A DNA stretch of 64,000 nucleotides. It comes from Mycobacterium shimoidei (GTDB taxonomy: Bacteria > Actinomycetota > Actinomycetes > Mycobacteriales > Mycobacteriaceae). The stretch lies in assembly GCA_002101905.1 (NCBI GenBank), contig LQPU01000032.1:248001-312000 (forward strand), given 5' to 3'. The notes beneath the pieces were generated by a model. The model searched no databases. It was not told where the DNA came from and saw nothing but the letters and a program-made list of their open reading frames with translations. The position numbers and the translations under genes were made by a program. This document shows, in pieces, positions 18,470-27,079 of the stretch. Each line of letters begins with the position of its first letter. Within the stretch, counting starts at the first letter, position 1.

Positions 18470-19281
18470 CATTCGCCGCCAGGTACGGTCCGTGGGCCCT
18501 GGTCGCCGGCGCGTCCGAGGGTGTCGGCTCGGCGTTCGCCGAAGCGCTGGCTGAACGCGGCGTCAATGTTGTGCTGGTGGCCCGCAGGCAAGCCGTCCTG
18601 GACAGGGTTGCCGACGGCATAACCGCCCACACCGGTGTTGAAACCCGGGTCCTGGCAATGGATCTCGCTGGTGCGGATGCCGCCCGCCGCGTGGCAGATG
18701 CGACCGACGGCCTCGACATCGGCTTTTTGGTCTACTGCGCGGGTGCCGATCCCAACTTCGCGCCCTTCCTGGCCGGCCCCATCGGCGTGGCTGAGGGCAT
18801 GGTGTGGCGCAATTGCATGGTGCCGATGCAGCTGAGCCATCACTTCGCCCCGGCGATGGTGCAGCGGGGCCGGGGTGGGATCGTGCTGTTCAGCTCGGGT
18901 GCTGGCCTCGTGGGGGGACCGAACATCGTCGCCTACAGCGCCAGCAAGGCGTTCGACATGGTGTTCGCCGAAGCACTGTGGGCTGAGTTGCATGACAAAG
19001 GTGTTGACGTGCTGGGCCTCGTCCTCGGCAAGACTGACACCCCGGCATTGCGTCGGCTCGAGTACAGCAGAGGACGACTCAGCTCCGAAGACGAGACGCC
19101 GGCGGATGCTCGCGCCGTCGACGAAGTCATCACAGAGGCGTTCAGCAACCTCAGCAACGGTCCGACGTGGATCGTCGGCAAACAGCTCCGCGGCGCCGCC
19201 CAGATGTTGGGCTCGATGACCCGCAACGAGGCCGTGCGGCTGATGACGCAAGCCAGCGCGGCGGCGATGGGCAAGGGTTAG
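18466..19281 (+). CDS. Short-chain dehydrogenase/reductase (SDR)
   Basis: The 271-residue SDR has VAGASEGVGSAFAE (cofactor loop), VYCAGADPN in place of the usual NNAG, Ser in LFSSGAGLVG, and YSASKAF with the catalytic Tyr and Lys. The altered NAG motif is seen in several mycobacterial fatty-acyl or steroid SDRs. It is coupled to the NTF2-like gene upstream (ATGA overlap, after gtaggagga as ribosome site). A second SDR follows 46 bases later. A role in lipid or steroid side-chain metabolism is inferred from context. Confidence 0.85.
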   Translation: MTFAARYGPWALVAGASEGVGSAFAEALAERGVNVVLVARRQAVLDRVADGITAHTGVETRVLAMDLAGADAARRVADATDGLDIGFLVYCAGADPNFAPFLAGPIGVAEGMVWRNCMVPMQLSHHFAPAMVQRGRGGIVLFSSGAGLVGGPNIVAYSASKAFDMVFAEALWAELHDKGVDVLGLVLGKTDTPALRRLEYSRGRLSSEDETPADARAVDEVITEAFSNLSNGPTWIVGKQLRGAAQMLGSMTRNEAVRLMTQASAAAMGKG

Positions 19282-19327
19282 TTGATCGACAGGTCCGCCG
19301 TCGACCCGGGAAGGAGGCCAGCCGCGG

Positions 19328-20113
19328 ATGACGGGAAACTGTGACGGCAAGATCGCATTGGTGACCGGTGCGAGCCGCGGGTTGGGCAAGGCGATCGCAC
19401 TCCGATTGGCCGCCGAAGGCGCCACCGTCGGGTTGACCGCCCGCACCATGGAACCTGACCCCAAATACCAAGGATCACTGCAGCAGACGCTCGCGGAGAT
19501 CACCGCCGGCGGCGGATCGGCCGTCGCCATTCAAGCCGACCTGTCGAAACCCGAGGACCGTGAGCGGCTGTTCGGTGAGTTGGTCGCGCGCGTCGGCGCA
19601 CCGGACATTCTGGTCAACAACGCAGCGGTGACGTTCCTGCGGCCGCTCGACGAATTCCCGGAGCGGCGCGTGCGGCTGATGATGGAGATGCACGTGCTGG
19701 CCCCGCTGCACCTGTCCCAACTGTCGATACCGGCCATGCGTGAACGTGGCCGAGGCTGGATCTTGAACATCACCTCGGTCGGCGGCGATCTGCCCGAGGG
19801 CCCACCGTTTTTCGACTTCGACCGCACCGCCGGATTCGGGATCTACGGCACGGTGAAGGCGGCCCTGAACCGGCTCACGAAAAGCCTTGCGGCCGAACTC
19901 TACGACGACGGCATCGCGGTCAACGCCGCGGCACCGACCAATCCGGTAGCTACCCCCGGTGCGGGCGCACTTGATCTCGCCAAAGTGGACACCGAGGACA
20001 TCGAACTGATCACCCAGACTGCTTTCATATTGTGCACCGGCGACGCCAAGACGCTGACCGGCCGCATCGCGCACACACAGTCCTTCCTCCGCGAGATCGG
20101 CTGGTTGCGTTGA
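19328..20113 (+). CDS. Short-chain dehydrogenase/reductase (SDR)
   Basis: The 261-residue classical SDR has VTGASRGLGKAIA (about 13-25), VNNAAVTF, Ser in ITSVGGD and the Y-x-x-x-K pair in YGTVKAAL. A loop insertion (GPPFFDFDRTAGF) precedes the catalytic Tyr. The start ATG is preceded by aaggagg 12 bases upstream. Its end converges on the acyl-CoA dehydrogenase 4 bases away. The likely substrate is a hydroxyacyl or alicyclic alcohol, in keeping with the beta-oxidation genes next to it. Confidence 0.87.
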   Translation: MTGNCDGKIALVTGASRGLGKAIALRLAAEGATVGLTARTMEPDPKYQGSLQQTLAEITAGGGSAVAIQADLSKPEDRERLFGELVARVGAPDILVNNAAVTFLRPLDEFPERRVRLMMEMHVLAPLHLSQLSIPAMRERGRGWILNITSVGGDLPEGPPFFDFDRTAGFGIYGTVKAALNRLTKSLAAELYDDGIAVNAAAPTNPVATPGAGALDLAKVDTEDIELITQTAFILCTGDAKTLTGRIAHTQSFLREIGWLR

Positions 20114-20117
20114 CTGT

Positions 20118-21413
20118 TCAACTTCGCGGAATTCCGGCGAGCTTGTCGGCGAACTTGGCCTCGGCCGCTTCCCGCAAACGCAGCAGGTGCTCGGACGGAA
20201 ACACATCAGGCGAGGGTTTGTAGTCCTTGAGCAGCAGCCGCGCCAGCGTGACCTTGTGTACCTCGGTAGGGCCGTCGGCCAAACCCAGCACGAACGATTC
20301 GACCAGGTGCTGGACGAACGGCATCTCATGGGTGGTGCCCAGCGATCCGTGCAGCTGCAGCGCACGAGATGACACGTCGTGCAACACGTTCTGCATCATT
20401 GCCTTGACCGCGGAGATGTCGGCCCTAACCGCCTTGTAGTCACCCCGCTGGTCGATCTTCCACGCAGTCTGCAAGGTGAGCAGCCGAAACGCCTCGATCT
20501 GCATCCAGGAGTCGGCGATCATCTGTTGGACCAGCTGCTTGTCGCCGAGCATCTGGCCCTGGGTATGCCGGGACACCGCGCGCTCGCAGAGCATGTCGAA
20601 GATCCGCCGCACCAGGCCCACAGTGCGCATCGCGTGATGGATGCGCCCGCCACCCAGCCGGGTCTGCGCGACGACGAATGCCCCGCCCCGCGGGCCGAGC
20701 ATGTGGTCGGCCGGGACCCGGACGTTCTCGTAGCGCACATAACCTTCACGCCCGCTGCCAGGCTGCTGATACCCCAGGCCGACGTCGCGTAGCACGTTGA
20801 TACCCGGCGTCTCGGCCGGCACCACGAACATCGAATGCCGCTGGTAGGGCGGGGCGTCGGGATCCGTCACCGCCATGACGATGAAGAATGAGGCCAACGA
20901 CGCGAACGACGAGAACCACTTCTCACCATTGATCACCCAGTAGTCGCCGTCTTGCACGGCGCGAGTGGTGAACACCTTTGGGTCCGATCCACCCTGCGGC
21001 TCGGTCATCGAAAAACACGACACGATCCGGTTGTCCAGCAGCGGTTCGAGATAGCGCTTCTTGAGTTCGGGCGTGCCATAGTGGGCCAGGATCTCGCTGT
21101 TCCCGGAATCCGGTGCCTGACAGCCGAAAACGATTGGGGCACACTCTGACCGACCAAGAATCTCGTTGAGCAGCGCCAGTTTCACCTGGCCGTATCCCGG
21201 TCCGCCGAGATGTGGACCCAGGTGGGTGGCCCACAGCCCGCGGTCCTTGACAATCTCCTGCAGCGGCGGAATCAGGGCTTGCCGGACCGGGTCGTTGAGA
21301 TCGTGAGACTCCTTGACTATCAGATCGATTGGTTCGCATTCCGAACGCACGAAATCGTCAACCCACGCGAGTTTCTCCGCCCATTCAGGGTCGGTTGAGA
21401 AATCCCATGCCAT
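20118..21413 (-). CDS. Acyl-CoA dehydrogenase (FadE type)
   Basis: The 431-residue flavoprotein has the FAD/substrate block CFSMTEPQGGSDP, INGEKWFSS, and the C-terminal ACAD helices with LQLHGSLGTTHEMPF. The length exceeds standard short-chain ACADs (about 380), as in the ACAD10/11-like or long FadE group. It catalyses alpha,beta-dehydrogenation of an acyl-CoA in beta-oxidation. It is followed 18 bases upstream on the strand by an enoyl-CoA hydratase, forming a two-gene operon for consecutive steps. Confidence 0.9.
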   Translation of the reverse strand: MAWDFSTDPEWAEKLAWVDDFVRSECEPIDLIVKESHDLNDPVRQALIPPLQEIVKDRGLWATHLGPHLGGPGYGQVKLALLNEILGRSECAPIVFGCQAPDSGNSEILAHYGTPELKKRYLEPLLDNRIVSCFSMTEPQGGSDPKVFTTRAVQDGDYWVINGEKWFSSFASLASFFIVMAVTDPDAPPYQRHSMFVVPAETPGINVLRDVGLGYQQPGSGREGYVRYENVRVPADHMLGPRGGAFVVAQTRLGGGRIHHAMRTVGLVRRIFDMLCERAVSRHTQGQMLGDKQLVQQMIADSWMQIEAFRLLTLQTAWKIDQRGDYKAVRADISAVKAMMQNVLHDVSSRALQLHGSLGTTHEMPFVQHLVESFVLGLADGPTEVHKVTLARLLLKDYKPSPDVFPSEHLLRLREAAEAKFADKLAGIPRS

Positions 21414-21431
21414 CGCGCATCCTTTCGATCC

Positions 21432-22229
21432 TCAGCTGTCGGCAGCGCCCGTCGCGGACGACCACTTCTTGCGCAGGGCCTCCGCTTCCGCTGTGGCGTG
21501 GCTGAGCACTTGATTGCGGTTCTCGAGCTCCAGCGCCGACGCCAGCCCTGCGGCGTCGATGTTGACCTGTACTGCTCGCTTGGTCAGCTGCACCCCCAGC
21601 GGAGTGAGTTCGGCGATTTGCGTGGCGATTTCAAGCGCACGGTCGCCCAACTGGTCAGGCTCCACCAGTTGGCTCACCAATCCACGACGGTCGGCTTCCT
21701 CGGCCGAGACCGTACGCCCCGTCAGCATCCAGTCGGCGGCGACGCCGGCACCGACAATGCGTGGCAGCAAATAACTCATGCCCATCTCCGCGCCGGACAA
21801 TCCGAGCAGGATCGCGGCGTTGCCGAACGTCGCAGCCGTCGAACAGATCCTGATGTCGGCGGACAGGCACAGTGCCAGCCCGGCGCCGACACAGGGCCCG
21901 TTGACGGCGGCGATCACCGGTTGTGGCAGGTCGCGAATCGCCTGCGGAAGCGAGGCCATCGTTTCCTGGAAGCGCAGGCGATCGATTGCCGGGGCCGTCG
22001 CCTCGAGCAGCCCCGGCCCGAAGTCGCGCACGTCCATCCCCGAACAGAATCCCCGTCCGGCCCCGGTGACGACGACAGCCCGCACTGACGTGTCCGCGCC
22101 CAGCGCGGCCAATGTCCCGGTGAGTTCGCCGACCATGACCTGGTTGATCGCATTGAGTCGCTTCGGCCGATTCAGCTGCAGTACTGCCACCCCGGACCGC
22201 GGGGTTTCCACGGTCAACGTTTCACCCAT
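21432..22229 (-). CDS. Enoyl-CoA hydratase/isomerase (crotonase family)
   Basis: The 265-residue crotonase fold protein contains LNRPKRLNAIN, TGAGRGFCSGMDV (oxyanion hole), VNGPCVGAGLALCLSADIR and GLSGAEMGMSYLLPR with catalytic-position acidic residues. ATG 22229 is preferred because GTG 22274 would add 15 residues with no ribosome site. It is first in the operon with the acyl-CoA dehydrogenase, and the pair would perform dehydrogenation and hydration of an acyl-CoA. The gene is divergent from the sulfur-oxidation fusion at 22508. Confidence 0.87.
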   Translation of the reverse strand: MGETLTVETPRSGVAVLQLNRPKRLNAINQVMVGELTGTLAALGADTSVRAVVVTGAGRGFCSGMDVRDFGPGLLEATAPAIDRLRFQETMASLPQAIRDLPQPVIAAVNGPCVGAGLALCLSADIRICSTAATFGNAAILLGLSGAEMGMSYLLPRIVGAGVAADWMLTGRTVSAEEADRRGLVSQLVEPDQLGDRALEIATQIAELTPLGVQLTKRAVQVNIDAAGLASALELENRNQVLSHATAEAEALRKKWSSATGAADS

Positions 22230-22343
22230 CGTCACCGCCCGAGCATGCAGATGCGGCGCCAGTTTCGCCGCCACCGAGAATGGTATTTCGCTTACCCGTG
22301 CCGCTTGAGATCGGGGTCTTGGAGACGGCGTTTTCAGACTCAG

Positions 22344-22360
22344 GATGATTTCAAATCATC
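22344..22360. promoter_or_regulatory. Perfect 17-bp inverted repeat upstream of the sulfur-oxidation gene
   Basis: GATGATTT-C-AAATCATC is a perfect palindrome with 8-bp arms and one central base, 148 bases before the start codon at 22508. It lies between divergent genes, where no terminator is expected, so an operator is the natural reading. The regulator is not obvious in the window. Confidence 0.55.
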
Positions 22361-22379
22361 TGCGGCCACCTGGTCATCG

Positions 22380-22398
22380 AAAGCGCAGCTTGCGCTTT
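22380..22398. promoter_or_regulatory. Second perfect inverted repeat upstream of the sulfur-oxidation gene
   Basis: AAAGCGCA-GCT-TGCGCTTT has perfect 8-bp arms and a 3-base centre, 110 bases before the 22508 start. It could be a protein-binding site or a small hairpin in the leader. Its pairing with the palindrome at 22344 suggests a two-site control region. Confidence 0.5.
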
Positions 22399-22507
22399 GT
22401 AATAGCGTTCGCCGAGCCAGTACCAGGGGTTGAGCGCCAGAAATTTCAGGCCGTATCGACGGCCGAACAGCGCGACAGTTTGTCCATAGAGCGGACAGAG
22501 GAGCGCA

Positions 22508-24970
22508 ATGATATTTTCGCAGCATTACCTTGCCTGCCTGTCGCAAGCCTCTTATCTGATCGGAGATGAGACCAGTGGCCGTGCGGTGGTGGTGGATCCG
22601 CGGCGCGACGTCGACACCTACCTGAGCGAAGCAGCCGAACACGGCTTGCACATTGAACGGGTCATTGAAACGCACATCCATGCCGACTTCTTGAGCGGCC
22701 ATCTGGAGTTGGCAGCGGCCACCGGAGCGGTGATCTCCTACGGAGAGAAGGCCGACGTGCAATTCCCGATCGAACCATTGCGCGACGGCCAGAGAATTTG
22801 TTTAGGAGAAGTGGCTCTGCAGATTCTGGCGACCCCGGGCCACACCCCCGAATCGATCTGCATCGTGGTCTACGAGCACGCCGACGATGATCTGCCGTAC
22901 GGAGTCCTCACCGGCGACACCCTGTTCGTCGGTGACGTGGGCCGCCCCGACCTCATGACCTCCGCAGGATTGTCGCCGGACGCACTGGCCCGGGCGCTCT
23001 ACCAATCGCTGCACAACAAGCTGCTGAAGCTGCCCGATGCCACGCGGGTCTATCCCGCGCACGGTGCCGGGTCGTTATGCGGGCGGCGACTGTCGAGCGA
23101 AACCAGTTCAACGATCGGTGACCAGCGCCGCACCAACTACGCGCTAAACATAAGCGACGTCGACCAGTTCGTCGTTGCGGTCACCGAAGCACAGCCGCTC
23201 CGGCCGCCGTACTTCGAGTTCACTTCTCGCCGCAATCGCGAGCAGCACCCGCTGCTCGACGAACATGGGTGTCCACGCCTGCTGGATATCGACCAGATCT
23301 GCAAATACGCGCAGGCCGGGGCGATCCTGCTGGACAGCCGCGAGCCGGGCGATTACGCGTCCGGACACCTGCGCGGCGCGATAAACGTCGGGCTGCAGGG
23401 GCGTTTCGCTGAATGGGCCGGGGTCGTCTTATCGCCGGACCGCGACATCGTGTTGGTCGGTGACCCGACGTTGGCGCGCGAATCCACCACGCGGCTTTCC
23501 CGGGTGGGATTCGATCGGGTTATTGGTCAAATACGGGACCTGGAACAGGTTTTCACCCAGCGGCCCGAACTCGTCGAAACTTCGTCGCGGTTGAGCATCG
23601 ACCAACTTGCCGAGTTGCGCGGGCGGGAACCACGCCTGCAGCTGGTGGACATCCGCAGCCCGGCGGAGCGGGCGCAGGGCGCGATCCCCGGCGCGCGGTC
23701 CATCCCGCTGCCCGTGCTGACCGGTGTGATGGCCGACTTGGACCGGGCGGCTCCCGTAGTCATCTACTGCGCGAGTGGCTACCGCTCGATGGTGGCGGCG
23801 AGTGTCTTGCGGTCGGCAGGGTTCGACGATGTCTCGGATGTAATCGGGGGCTTTGAGTCATGGCAAAGTTGCGGCCTGCCCTCGTCGTCAGGGGACGACG
23901 ACGGACCGCCGGTGGCAGCCGACGGCCGCAATGCCGGGCTGATTGTGCACCGAAAAGACCCGCTCAACTGTGAGACATCCCTTCCGTCGCTGATCGGAAG
24001 TGTGGTGATGCCAATCTCGCACTTCTATGTCCGCAACCACTTCCCTGCGCCGGCTCTGGATCCCGAGGCGTACGAATTGACGGTGACCGGGCTGGTCGAG
24101 CGACCGTTACGGTTCGGAGTCCATGATCTGAAACGCATGCCGTCTCAGTCGCTGGTTTCGACGCTGGAATGCGCGGGCAATGGCCGGATTCAGTTCGACC
24201 CGCCCGTTGAGGGCGAGCAGTGGCGTTTCGGAGCGGCAAGCACGGCCGAATGGACGGGCGTCCCGCTGGCGGAGATTCTCGACCGGGCGGGTTTGACGGC
24301 CGGAGCTCACGATGTCGTCTTCCGCGGCGCCGACGCCGGACTGGTCGACAACCTAACCACCCCGGTGCGATTCGAGCGGGCTTTGTCGATCGCTGACGCC
24401 TACAATTCTGGCGCTCTGGTCGCCTACGCGATGAACGGCGAGCCATTGCCGCTGCAGCATGGCCGCCCTGTGCGGCTTGTCGTCCCGGGCTGGTATTCGG
24501 TGGCTTCGGTCAAGTGGCTCACCGAAATTGAGGTGATCGGGCAGTCGTTCGAAGGTTATTTCCACACCGAGCGATACCAGTACGAATGGCCACGCGACAA
24601 CGGTGTCGTTCGTGAGCCGGTTCGGCTGCAGCGTGTTCGCTCGGTGATCGCCGAACCCGCCGATGGCGTATCGGTGCCCGCCGGTGAGCTGGTGGTCCGA
24701 GGTGTTGCATGGTCGGGCGCGGCGGCGATCGATCGCGTCGACGTCTGCATCGGAGAGTCGCCGTGGCAACCGGCTCGGCTGATCGGCGAACGGCGCCGGC
24801 ACAGCTGGCAGTGGTGGGAGTTGTTGGCGCGATGTGAAACGGCCGGGCCGACCACCTTGCGGGCCAGGGCGACCGACCTCGCCGGCCGCACCCAGCCCGA
24901 TCGGCCGGAATGGAACCGTCTTGGGTACGGCGGCAACGCTATTCACACGGTCACGGTGAGAATCGAGTGA
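22508..24970 (+). CDS. Fused persulfide dioxygenase - rhodanese - rhodanese - sulfite oxidase
   Basis: This single 820-residue protein joins four domains. Residues 1-215 are a metallo-beta-lactamase persulfide dioxygenase (ETHE1 type): H56-x-H58-x-D60, GHTPES His112, GDTLF Asp137, PAHGAGS His185. Residues 255-355 are a rhodanese without active-site Cys. Residues 360-457 are a rhodanese with CASGYRS (Cys421). Residues 475-690 are a sulfite-oxidase-type molybdopterin domain with STLECAGNGR (Cys555, Mo ligand). Residues 695-820 are the Mo-co dimerisation domain. Together they could take persulfide sulfur to sulfite and then sulfate. There is no signal peptide, so it is cytoplasmic. The ribosome site is agagga; two inverted repeats lie upstream. 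Confidence 0.9.
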   Translation: MIFSQHYLACLSQASYLIGDETSGRAVVVDPRRDVDTYLSEAAEHGLHIERVIETHIHADFLSGHLELAAATGAVISYGEKADVQFPIEPLRDGQRICLGEVALQILATPGHTPESICIVVYEHADDDLPYGVLTGDTLFVGDVGRPDLMTSAGLSPDALARALYQSLHNKLLKLPDATRVYPAHGAGSLCGRRLSSETSSTIGDQRRTNYALNISDVDQFVVAVTEAQPLRPPYFEFTSRRNREQHPLLDEHGCPRLLDIDQICKYAQAGAILLDSREPGDYASGHLRGAINVGLQGRFAEWAGVVLSPDRDIVLVGDPTLARESTTRLSRVGFDRVIGQIRDLEQVFTQRPELVETSSRLSIDQLAELRGREPRLQLVDIRSPAERAQGAIPGARSIPLPVLTGVMADLDRAAPVVIYCASGYRSMVAASVLRSAGFDDVSDVIGGFESWQSCGLPSSSGDDDGPPVAADGRNAGLIVHRKDPLNCETSLPSLIGSVVMPISHFYVRNHFPAPALDPEAYELTVTGLVERPLRFGVHDLKRMPSQSLVSTLECAGNGRIQFDPPVEGEQWRFGAASTAEWTGVPLAEILDRAGLTAGAHDVVFRGADAGLVDNLTTPVRFERALSIADAYNSGALVAYAMNGEPLPLQHGRPVRLVVPGWYSVASVKWLTEIEVIGQSFEGYFHTERYQYEWPRDNGVVREPVRLQRVRSVIAEPADGVSVPAGELVVRGVAWSGAAAIDRVDVCIGESPWQPARLIGERRRHSWQWWELLARCETAGPTTLRARATDLAGRTQPDRPEWNRLGYGGNAIHTVTVRIE

Positions 24971-25365
24971 GTTCGTCGACGGCTGAATGTCGCAGCGCGA
25001 ATTGGCGGTCTATCCACATTTGTTCTGGTTGATTCCAAACCTTCGACAAGAAACGTCCGACCAATAGATTTCCCGCGTGATCTATTGTGTGCAGCCAAGC
25101 AGCGGCATCGTGCCACAGCGCGCGTCTTTGACCACACATAGCCAGACCCCCGACACCAGCGAGGAGCACGATGAGCCGTATCCACAACCGGCATGGCGAG
25201 CAAACGCCATGAAGGTCGTCGCGGCCGCCGAATCGCCGCCGCTGCTCAGCTCGTCTGTTCTGGTCAAGAGGCAGTCTGGCAGCTTGGTGCAACCGCAAAG
25301 TGGTCTCGTGCAGCAAATTAAAGTTGTTGCACGGGCGTTGAGTTGGCGGCGGACCGGGTGATTCG
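24971..25365. promoter_or_regulatory. 395-base intergenic region before the mce operon
   Basis: No convincing gene is present; short open frames here lack ribosome sites and GC-rich third positions. The probable mce promoter lies here. An imperfect inverted repeat GTGCAGCAA-N7-TTGTTGCAC (25308-25332, one mismatch in the 9-bp arms) sits 34 bases before the first yrbE start and could be an operator. Confidence 0.5.
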
Positions 25366-26157
25366 ATGTCGGCACTTTCAGCCACGCACGCGGAATCAGG
25401 GGCGGTTTGGTCCAAACCCGCTGCCGCAGTCGGCGACTTTGTGGTTCTCGCAGGCGAAACCTTCGCCGCCACATTGCGCCGGCCCTTCGCCTGGCGCGAA
25501 CTGATCGACCAGATCTGGTTCGTGGCCAGGGTGTCAATCGTCCCGACCCTTGTGCTGTCGATTCCCTACACCGTGCTCATCGTCTTCACGCTCAACATCG
25601 TGCTGATCGAGGTCGGCGCCGGCGATTTGTCCGGTGCCGGTGCAGCGCTCGCCTCCGTCACCCAGGTGGGCCCAGTGGTCACGGCGATCGTCGTGTCCGG
25701 TGCGGGTTCCACCGCGATGTGCGCGGACCTGGGGGCACGGACCATCCGCGAGGAGATCGACGCAATGAAAGTCATCGGCGTCAACCCAATCCAGGCACTG
25801 GTAGTGCCTCGCGTGATCGCGGCGACATTCGTTGCGCTGATGCTCTATTCGGTCGTGGCCGTCGTGGGACTTTCGGGAAGCTATTTCTTCGTCGTGTTTG
25901 TCCAGCACGTCACACCGGGGGCATTCGTCGCGGGGATGACGCTGCTCACCGGACTTCCGCAGGTGATCGTTTCGCTGGTCAAGGCGCTGCTCTTCGGCCT
26001 GTCTGCAGGCCTGATCGCTTGCTACAAAGGACTTTCCGTCGGCGGCGGACCGACCTCTGTGGGCAACGCGGTCAACGAGACTGTGGTGTTCGCGTTCATG
26101 GCCCTGTTCCTGATCAACATCTTGGCCACCGCATTCGGTGTCAAGGTGGCGCCATGA
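25366..26157 (+). CDS. yrbEA: YrbE-type permease A of an Mce transporter (MlaE family)
   Basis: The 263-residue integral membrane protein has about five to six helices and the MlaE/YrbE signature (…SGAGSTAMCADLGARTIREEIDAMKVIG…). In Mce systems YrbEA and YrbEB form the inner-membrane permease that passes lipids delivered by the MceA-F tube and is driven by an MceG/Mkl ATPase encoded elsewhere. The ATG follows the 395-base promoter region; the stop overlaps the yrbEB start at 26154. I cannot assign the mce operon number. Confidence 0.93.
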   Translation: MSALSATHAESGAVWSKPAAAVGDFVVLAGETFAATLRRPFAWRELIDQIWFVARVSIVPTLVLSIPYTVLIVFTLNIVLIEVGAGDLSGAGAALASVTQVGPVVTAIVVSGAGSTAMCADLGARTIREEIDAMKVIGVNPIQALVVPRVIAATFVALMLYSVVAVVGLSGSYFFVVFVQHVTPGAFVAGMTLLTGLPQVIVSLVKALLFGLSAGLIACYKGLSVGGGPTSVGNAVNETVVFAFMALFLINILATAFGVKVAP

Positions 26158-27074
26158 CGATGGCCGAGGAGCGGGAAGTCATCGCAGTCAGCGCGCCCGC
26201 CCGCAAGGCCACTGATGCGAAAACCAAAGCAGGGCCGGACAGCCGTGCGAGCCGAGTCAACGAAACATTCACCCGGATGGTCGAAGCCACCCGCGCCCTG
26301 GGTGAGCAGACCGCCTTCTACGGCAACGCGCTCGCAGCCACCGCCGACGCCGTCCGGCGCTACCCCGGTGAGGTGCTGCGGCTTATCGCCGTTCTCGGGA
26401 TGGGCACCGGGGCACTGGCGGTGATCGGCGGCACGGTGGTCATCGTCGGATTTCTGACCCTTACCACCGGCGCCCTGATCGCCGTGCAGGGCTACAACAC
26501 CTTGTCCAACGTCGGGATCGAAGCTCTCACCGGCTTTCTGGGCGCATTTCTCAATGTCCGCTTCATCGCCCCGGCGACCGCAGGCGTGGCACTGGCCGCC
26601 ACCATCGGCGCCGGCGCAACCGCGCAGCTGGGCGCCATGCGCATCAACGAGGAGATCGACGCACTGGAGGCGATGGCCATCCGGCCGATCACCTACCTGG
26701 CGTCGACCCGCATTGTGGCGGGGGTTGTCGCGGTCATTCCGATCTACACCGTCGCGGTACTGATGTCGTTCCTGGCCACCAGGTTCGGCACGACGATCAT
26801 CTACGGACAGTCGCGCGGCGTCTACGACCACTATTTCTCGTCGTTTTTGCACCCGACGGATCTGTTGTGGTCTTTCACCGAGGCGTTGACGATGGCAGCT
26901 GCCGTGATGTCGGTGCACACCTACTACGGCTACACCGCGACTGGGGGTCCCGCCGGCGTCGGCGAAGCGGTCGGTCGAGCGGTGCGCACCTCGATCACCG
27001 CGGGCGTTTTCATTTTGCTGACCATCACACTGTCGGTGTACGGGCAGTCCGGCAATTTCCACCTGTCGGGGTGA
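26154..27074 (+). CDS. yrbEB: YrbE-type permease B of an Mce transporter
   Basis: The 306-residue protein carries a hydrophilic N-terminal extension of about 65 residues ahead of the MlaE-type membrane domain (…GAGATAQLGAMRINEEIDALEAMAIRP…). The EID-A-L/M box matches that in YrbEA and is where the ATPase is expected to dock. It overlaps yrbEA by 4 bases and is followed after 5 bases by mceA. It is the second permease subunit of the lipid importer. Confidence 0.93.
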   Translation: MTMAEEREVIAVSAPARKATDAKTKAGPDSRASRVNETFTRMVEATRALGEQTAFYGNALAATADAVRRYPGEVLRLIAVLGMGTGALAVIGGTVVIVGFLTLTTGALIAVQGYNTLSNVGIEALTGFLGAFLNVRFIAPATAGVALAATIGAGATAQLGAMRINEEIDALEAMAIRPITYLASTRIVAGVVAVIPIYTVAVLMSFLATRFGTTIIYGQSRGVYDHYFSSFLHPTDLLWSFTEALTMAAAVMSVHTYYGYTATGGPAGVGEAVGRAVRTSITAGVFILLTITLSVYGQSGNFHLSG

Positions 27075-27079
27075 GGACC

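Noticed and set aside
22229-22274. GTG 22274 as start of the enoyl-CoA hydratase
   Set aside because: It adds 15 residues not typical of the family and lacks a ribosome site; ATG 22229 fits better.
25077-25361. Open frame of about 94 codons in the gap before the mce operon
   Set aside because: No ribosome site, irregular third-position composition and no recognisable motif; the region is better read as promoter.
24951-25472. Long minus-strand frame across the mce promoter region
   Set aside because: It overlaps the ends of two confident genes, and its amino-acid composition looks like an antisense shadow.
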